This document shows, piece after piece, positions 4,827-7,913 of a stretch of DNA of 7,913 nucleotides. Under the pieces are notes generated by a model, which worked only from the letters and a program-made list of their open reading frames with translations, did no database searches and had not been told where the DNA came from. The position numbers were made by a program, and so were the translations under genes. Numbering within the stretch: the first letter of the stretch is position 1; each line of letters starts with the position of its first letter. Source of the stretch: Oligoflexia bacterium (GTDB taxonomy: Bacteria > Bdellovibrionota > Bdellovibrionia > Bdellovibrionales > UBA1609); NCBI GenBank assembly GCA_026914095.1, contig JAPPIY010000047.1, positions 1-7,913 of the forward strand, written 5' to 3'.

Positions 4827-6083
4827 ATGTTAGAGATACAAAACTTAGACACATTAAATTATCAATATAAAAAAAACTCTAAGTCTCACTATCTTGAGAC
4901 TATATTTAAAATATCTGCCCCTTATTTGTTAAAACAGTTTACAGAAAAAGAGCTAGATTGCCTGATTAAAAAATGCAGTTATATCAAAGGAAAAAACAAA
5001 AAAGAGATAGTGAAAAAATTTTCTGAAATATATATCTCTTTTATAAAGGAGAACTATCAATCAAAATATAAAAAATCAGATAAGAGCCTTGTTAAATTTA
5101 TCTCTAAGAAAAACTCCAAAGTTAAAATTTTATGGTCTGACTGTCTAAAAGCCTTAAAAAAAATGGACTCTGAGAGCATTCACTTAATGATAACTTCTCC
5201 TCCTTATTATAACGCCAGAGATTATTCTAAATGGAAAAATTTAAACAGATACCTTGATGATATGAGACAAATTATAAAAGAAACCTATCGTGTCTTAGAC
5301 AATCATCGTGCTTTTGTGTTTAATGTGGGGGATATTTTTGATAATGACAATATCTACACTAAGTCAAAATGGGGAAAAAGAAGAATACCTCTTGGAGCTT
5401 ATTTTACAAAAATATTTGAGGAGGCTGGTTTTACTTTTATAGATGATTTCATTTGGAATAAAGGAGAGCCGGAAAGCCAAAGAAATAAAAATGGAGATAC
5501 CCCCTACCCGCTTTATCAATATCCTGTAAATTGCTATGAGCACATTTTAGTTTTTTTTAAACATAGAAAAGATGAGACACTTTATCCCTGCCCTGTTTGT
5601 GGCTGTTTAAAAGTGAATGGCAACGCTTATTCAGGTATTGGCATTAAGTCTTGGGAATGTAAGAACCTAAATTGCTTTGAAAGAAGCAAGTCAAATAGAG
5701 GCAAAAGATTTTCTTTAAGAAGTATTTTAATGAATGATTTAAAAGTTAAAGATAACTTTATAGAAAAAGACTTTTTAAGGAAGTGGCGAAAAGATATTAT
5801 AAAAATAAGCCCTGTTATAAAATATAATTCCAAAGGAGAAAATACCTTAGGACATACAGCGCCATTTCCAAAAGAAATACCAGAGATGGCTATAAAAATG
5901 TTTAGCGGAGCAGGGGAAAAAGTGTTAGATCCTTTTGCTGGAAGCTTTACAACTCCCTTAGAAGCGATCATTCTTAACAGAATAGGCATCGGGATAGAGT
6001 TAAACAAAAACAGATTCAAAAAATCCATTATAAAAAATATAGAAAAACATCTAGGAAATGCAACATGGGAAGAGATGACTTAG
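4827..6083 (+). CDS. Beta-class DNA methyltransferase (N4-cytosine or N6-adenine) with Cys cluster
   Basis: This is a site-specific DNA amino-methyltransferase using S-adenosylmethionine. Catalytic motif IV TSPPYYN is at residues 123-129, the probable target-recognition region at about 210-340, a motif X-like HTAPFPKEIPEMAIKMFS at 343-360, and the cofactor motif I LDPFAGSFTT at 367-376, followed by GIGIELN (387-393). The order IV–recognition–X–I defines the beta class. An SPPY core is commoner among N4-cytosine enzymes, but the base cannot be decided here. In motif I a phenylalanine sits where DPFxGSGTT enzymes have glycine. Inside the recognition region CPVCGC (255-260) with C278 and C283 looks like a zinc ribbon. 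Residues 1-98 are a lysine-rich N-terminal extension of unknown role. No good Shine-Dalgarno precedes the ATG. The gene overlaps the next one by 19 nt, forming a restriction-modification-like pair. It is very A-rich, unlike the pilus genes. Confidence 0.9.
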   Translation: MLEIQNLDTLNYQYKKNSKSHYLETIFKISAPYLLKQFTEKELDCLIKKCSYIKGKNKKEIVKKFSEIYISFIKENYQSKYKKSDKSLVKFISKKNSKVKILWSDCLKALKKMDSESIHLMITSPPYYNARDYSKWKNLNRYLDDMRQIIKETYRVLDNHRAFVFNVGDIFDNDNIYTKSKWGKRRIPLGAYFTKIFEEAGFTFIDDFIWNKGEPESQRNKNGDTPYPLYQYPVNCYEHILVFFKHRKDETLYPCPVCGCLKVNGNAYSGIGIKSWECKNLNCFERSKSNRGKRFSLRSILMNDLKVKDNFIEKDFLRKWRKDIIKISPVIKYNSKGENTLGHTAPFPKEIPEMAIKMFSGAGEKVLDPFAGSFTTPLEAIILNRIGIGIELNKNRFKKSIIKNIEKHLGNATWEEMT

Positions 6084-6664
6084 ATAAAAAATTGATTGGC
6101 TTGTATGGAGAAATGGAGCTAGCTATCAAACTCCATAAAGAAGGCTGGCAAGTTTATAGAGCTTATATAGACGAACTGATTGATTTTGTAATCTCTAGAT
6201 ACTATTGTCTAAAATGTAAAAAATACACCGAGTTATACATAAAAAAAACCAGCTATAAAGGAAAAAACAGAAAAACAGAAATAAGAAAATGTAGAACAAA
6301 TTTATGTAACAGTTGTCAGACAAATGAAGTAGAAATAAGGACAAAGTTTATACAAGTTAAGTCTTCTGCTGGAAATAATAAAGAAGTATTCCACTTTCAC
6401 CCAAAATTAAGCCATGATATAAAAAATATTTTTTGCGTATGGATTTTTATCAAAAATGCTGACAATAAAACCAAGCCGATAAAATGTAATTTTTTTATTT
6501 TTGAAGGCGAACTAATAAAAGAAATTGATAATATAAATTTAGACAGCTATCAAATAACAGACAATCAGAAAATAGGTTTAAAAATAAATGGCAAAGGGAA
6601 TATTACTGGTAAAGGCAACTGGACAAGATTAAATGATTTTAAAAGCTTTAAAATTTTAGAATAA
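6065..6664 (+). CDS. Probable restriction endonuclease, PD-(D/E)XK fold with inserted Cys cluster
   Basis: This is the likely nuclease partner of the overlapping methyltransferase. The 199-residue product opens with GLYGEMELAIKLHKEGW (12-28), a helix with a conserved-type Glu16. ELIDFVIS (37-44) follows, supplying Asp40, and then FIQVKSS (95-101), in which Q97-x-K99 stands in for the usual E-x-K. This is the layout of PD-(D/E)XK nucleases. Between Asp40 and Q97 sits an insertion with C48-x2-C51 and C76…C81-x2-C84, resembling a zinc ribbon. The C-terminal half has no motif I recognise. The start is supported by AGGAA (6053-6057) seven bases before ATG, inside the methyltransferase gene. Sampled base composition is extreme (14 of 60 G/C at 6241-6300, against 23 of 60 at 901-960 in cpaF), pointing to acquisition by transfer. 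A non-restriction nuclease role is possible; identification rests on motifs and position. Confidence 0.7.
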   Translation: MGRDDLDKKLIGLYGEMELAIKLHKEGWQVYRAYIDELIDFVISRYYCLKCKKYTELYIKKTSYKGKNRKTEIRKCRTNLCNSCQTNEVEIRTKFIQVKSSAGNNKEVFHFHPKLSHDIKNIFCVWIFIKNADNKTKPIKCNFFIFEGELIKEIDNINLDSYQITDNQKIGLKINGKGNITGKGNWTRLNDFKSFKILE

Positions 6665-6762
6665 AACAAACCTATAGATAGCAAAAACTCAAAATTTTAG
6701 ACACACATTTTGCTGAAAAATGAACATTTAACCCGCCCTGTATTCATCTTAAACTCGTTTTG

Positions 6763-6830
6763 AATATTGCGCAAAATTTAAAGCTATTATAAAACTTCAA
6801 AAAAATATTGCGACATTTATAAAAATGTCG
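6763..6830. promoter_or_regulatory. Palindrome and direct repeats upstream of the nucleotidyltransferase-like gene
   Basis: CGACATTT (6811-6818) and AAATGTCG (6823-6830) form a perfect inverted repeat with an ATAA centre, ending 13 bases before the first ATG. AATATTGCG occurs at 6763-6771 and again at 6804-6812, leading into the palindrome. A symmetric site this close to a start is typical of an operator or of a hairpin in the leader that limits translation. A weak promoter (TTGAAT 6760-6765, TATTAT 6785-6790, 19-bp spacing) would place the palindrome in the early transcript. The rest of the 6665-6810 gap is AT-rich, with no terminator or RNA gene visible. Confidence 0.45.
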
Positions 6831-6843
6831 TAAAATAGAGAAG

Positions 6844-7383
6844 ATGAAAAAAATGTTAAATAGTAAAAGAAGCATCTTAACAGCTTTAAAAAAACTAGAT
6901 CAGCTGGCGCCCCGCCCTTTTGAAATGATAGTCGGCGGAGGGGCGGCTATGATATGCGCCTATGAAAGCCCTTTAAGCACAGTGGATATAGATGCTGTTC
7001 TAAAACCTGTCAGCATAAATGAAATAAAACCAGCTGTTCAAAAAATAGCCAAAGACTTAAACCTGCCTGTAGATTGGTTAAATACTTGGTATTCTAGTTT
7101 TACACATAATCTTCCTCAAGATTTTAGAGACCGACTGCATTTCATTTTTAAAGGCAAAAAAATAAAAGCTTATGCTCTAGGAGCTGAAGACCTGCTGATT
7201 CTTAAATGTTGCGCCCATAGAACAAAAGACATCGGACATGCTAGAATACTTATAAGAAAAAAAGCAAATCCTGTTTTTGTTAGAAATCATTTAGAAAAGT
7301 TAATGAAAAAAAAATTACTTCAAAACAACAAAGCCATTGAATTTTTAAATGATATTTTAGACCTAGAGGGAATAGAAGATTAA
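6844..7383 (+). CDS. DUF6036-like nucleotidyltransferase-fold protein
   Basis: The protein has the signature of minimal nucleotidyltransferase-fold proteins related to AbiEii/DUF6036: MIVGGGAAMICAY (28-40) gives the Gly-rich loop, STVDIDAV (45-52) gives the D-x-D metal site (Asp48, Asp50), and LGAEDLLILKCCAHRTKD (112-129) matches the helix with the conserved Lys and Arg-x-Lys-Asp. At 179 residues it is about full size, soluble, with a Lys-rich tail. Relatives include toxins and abortive-infection proteins that transfer nucleotides to RNA or protein, but many have no known substrate. No partner antitoxin gene precedes it. AGAGAAG (6837-6843) touches the first ATG, so the in-frame ATG at 6853 (spacing 9) is the more likely start, giving 176 residues. 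It follows the restriction-modification pair, consistent with a defence-type island. Fold: fairly sure; biological role: open. Confidence 0.75.
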   Translation: MKKMLNSKRSILTALKKLDQLAPRPFEMIVGGGAAMICAYESPLSTVDIDAVLKPVSINEIKPAVQKIAKDLNLPVDWLNTWYSSFTHNLPQDFRDRLHFIFKGKKIKAYALGAEDLLILKCCAHRTKDIGHARILIRKKANPVFVRNHLEKLMKKKLLQNNKAIEFLNDILDLEGIED

Positions 7384-7414
7384 AACCAAAAAATTATAAA
7401 TTAAAAGATAAAAA

Positions 7415-7913
7415 ATGAAAGCTCTTAAACATATACCTTCTACAAGACAGCTAGCCCTTGCCTATTCCACTCTTCAAAACAAGAAAACAAAAATTTTAGA
7501 TCAAAAACTGGCTTTATACAGCCAATGGGTTCGGCTTGATCCCCGTTTAGGTGAGATTATCATTCAACACATAGCTCAGTGTTGGAGTCAATACAATCCT
7601 ATAAAACTTCATAAACAAATCTGTCGGCAAGCTTGGCCGGCTGTTTTTTGTGTTTTATTAGAGCAAGTTCCTTTTTATTTTAAACAAAAAAACTTAAAAG
7701 CAAATTTATCTCTTTTTCAAAAGTGGGCCGACTGTATAAAAGACTCTATTGACCCAGCCCCTAATGAGCTTTTCTTTATATCTCTTTATCCCTTAGGCTC
7801 AAAAAGCTTAATGGAATCAGCCACCCATGCCACTCAAATTTATAAAAAATGGGGTTATTTTGAAAAAGAGCTTCTTATCAATAAAGCAACTCCTCCTAAA
7901 AAAACACTTATTC
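7415..7913 (+). CDS. Unrecognised protein, 5' part only (3' end outside window)
   Basis: The frame is open from ATG 7415 to the window edge (166 codons), with no stop. The sequence looks like genuine coding DNA: varied codons, and aromatic and hydrophobic residues spaced as in an all-helical globular protein (ALYSQWVRLDPRLGEIII, then QAWPAVFCVLLEQVPFYF). There is no signal peptide or clear membrane span, and no family I recognise. It contains several tryptophans and an early …STRQLALAYSTLQ stretch. Its G/C content appears higher than in the restriction-modification genes, so it may mark the return to resident DNA. It lies 31 bases after the nucleotidyltransferase-like gene in the same direction, with a weak AAAAGAT ribosome-binding site, so co-transcription is possible. 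Confidence 0.7.
   Translation, partial: MKALKHIPSTRQLALAYSTLQNKKTKILDQKLALYSQWVRLDPRLGEIIIQHIAQCWSQYNPIKLHKQICRQAWPAVFCVLLEQVPFYFKQKNLKANLSLFQKWADCIKDSIDPAPNELFFISLYPLGSKSLMESATHATQIYKKWGYFEKELLINKATPPKKTLI

Noticed and set aside
5627..6028. Minus-strand 133-codon ORF
   Set aside because: It lies wholly inside the methyltransferase gene, opposite its conserved motifs, and reads as an antisense shadow.
6650..6701. Direct repeat AAAATTTTAGA at 6650 and 6691
   Set aside because: Eleven bases of A/T-dominated sequence recur easily at this base composition; similar strings occur elsewhere (for example near 7490).

Overview
The window is AT-rich Gram-negative bacterial DNA: a secretin implies an outer membrane. 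It holds part of a Tad/Flp-type pilus locus, a cluster of small palindromic repeats, a DprA-family gene and a compact accessory island with a restriction-modification pair and a nucleotidyltransferase-fold gene. I cannot name the organism. An AT-rich Bdellovibrio-like or similar proteobacterium would fit, but that is only an impression.

Left part (1-3126): the 3' end of an unrecognised plus-strand gene abuts, with no spacer, the end of a minus-strand operon. That operon reads CpaC-like secretin (1900-3126), then a CpaF/TadA-type secretion ATPase (591-1709). Between the two cistrons lies a 97-bp tandem duplication. It copies the ribosome-binding site and start region and carries a palindromic repeat in each unit.

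Middle (3127-4826): a 506-bp gene-free stretch holds a MITE-like element with 18-bp perfect inverted ends around two identical 40-bp repeats, a second decayed relative of it, an orphan Rho-independent terminator and a good promoter. The promoter drives a DprA/Smf-family gene (3633-4529). The stop codon of that gene lies inside another copy of the same repeat family, which suggests the repeat reshaped its 3' end. A 297-bp spacer with hairpins and direct repeats follows.

Right part (4827-7913): a beta-class DNA methyltransferase overlaps by 19 nt a probable PD-(D/E)XK-type nuclease with a Q-x-K active-site variant. Both carry CxxC clusters that look like zinc sites. This pair is visibly more AT- and lysine-rich than the pilus genes, which suggests horizontal transfer. 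Next is a DUF6036-like nucleotidyltransferase-fold gene preceded by an 8-bp-arm palindrome, then the 5' part of an unrecognised gene that runs off the window.

The most novel material is the repeat family. It has at least four recognisable copies with a fixed architecture and compensatory base changes in the stem, and it has affected the cpaC-cpaF junction and the dprA 3' end. The restriction-modification pair, with metal-binding clusters in both subunits, comes second.
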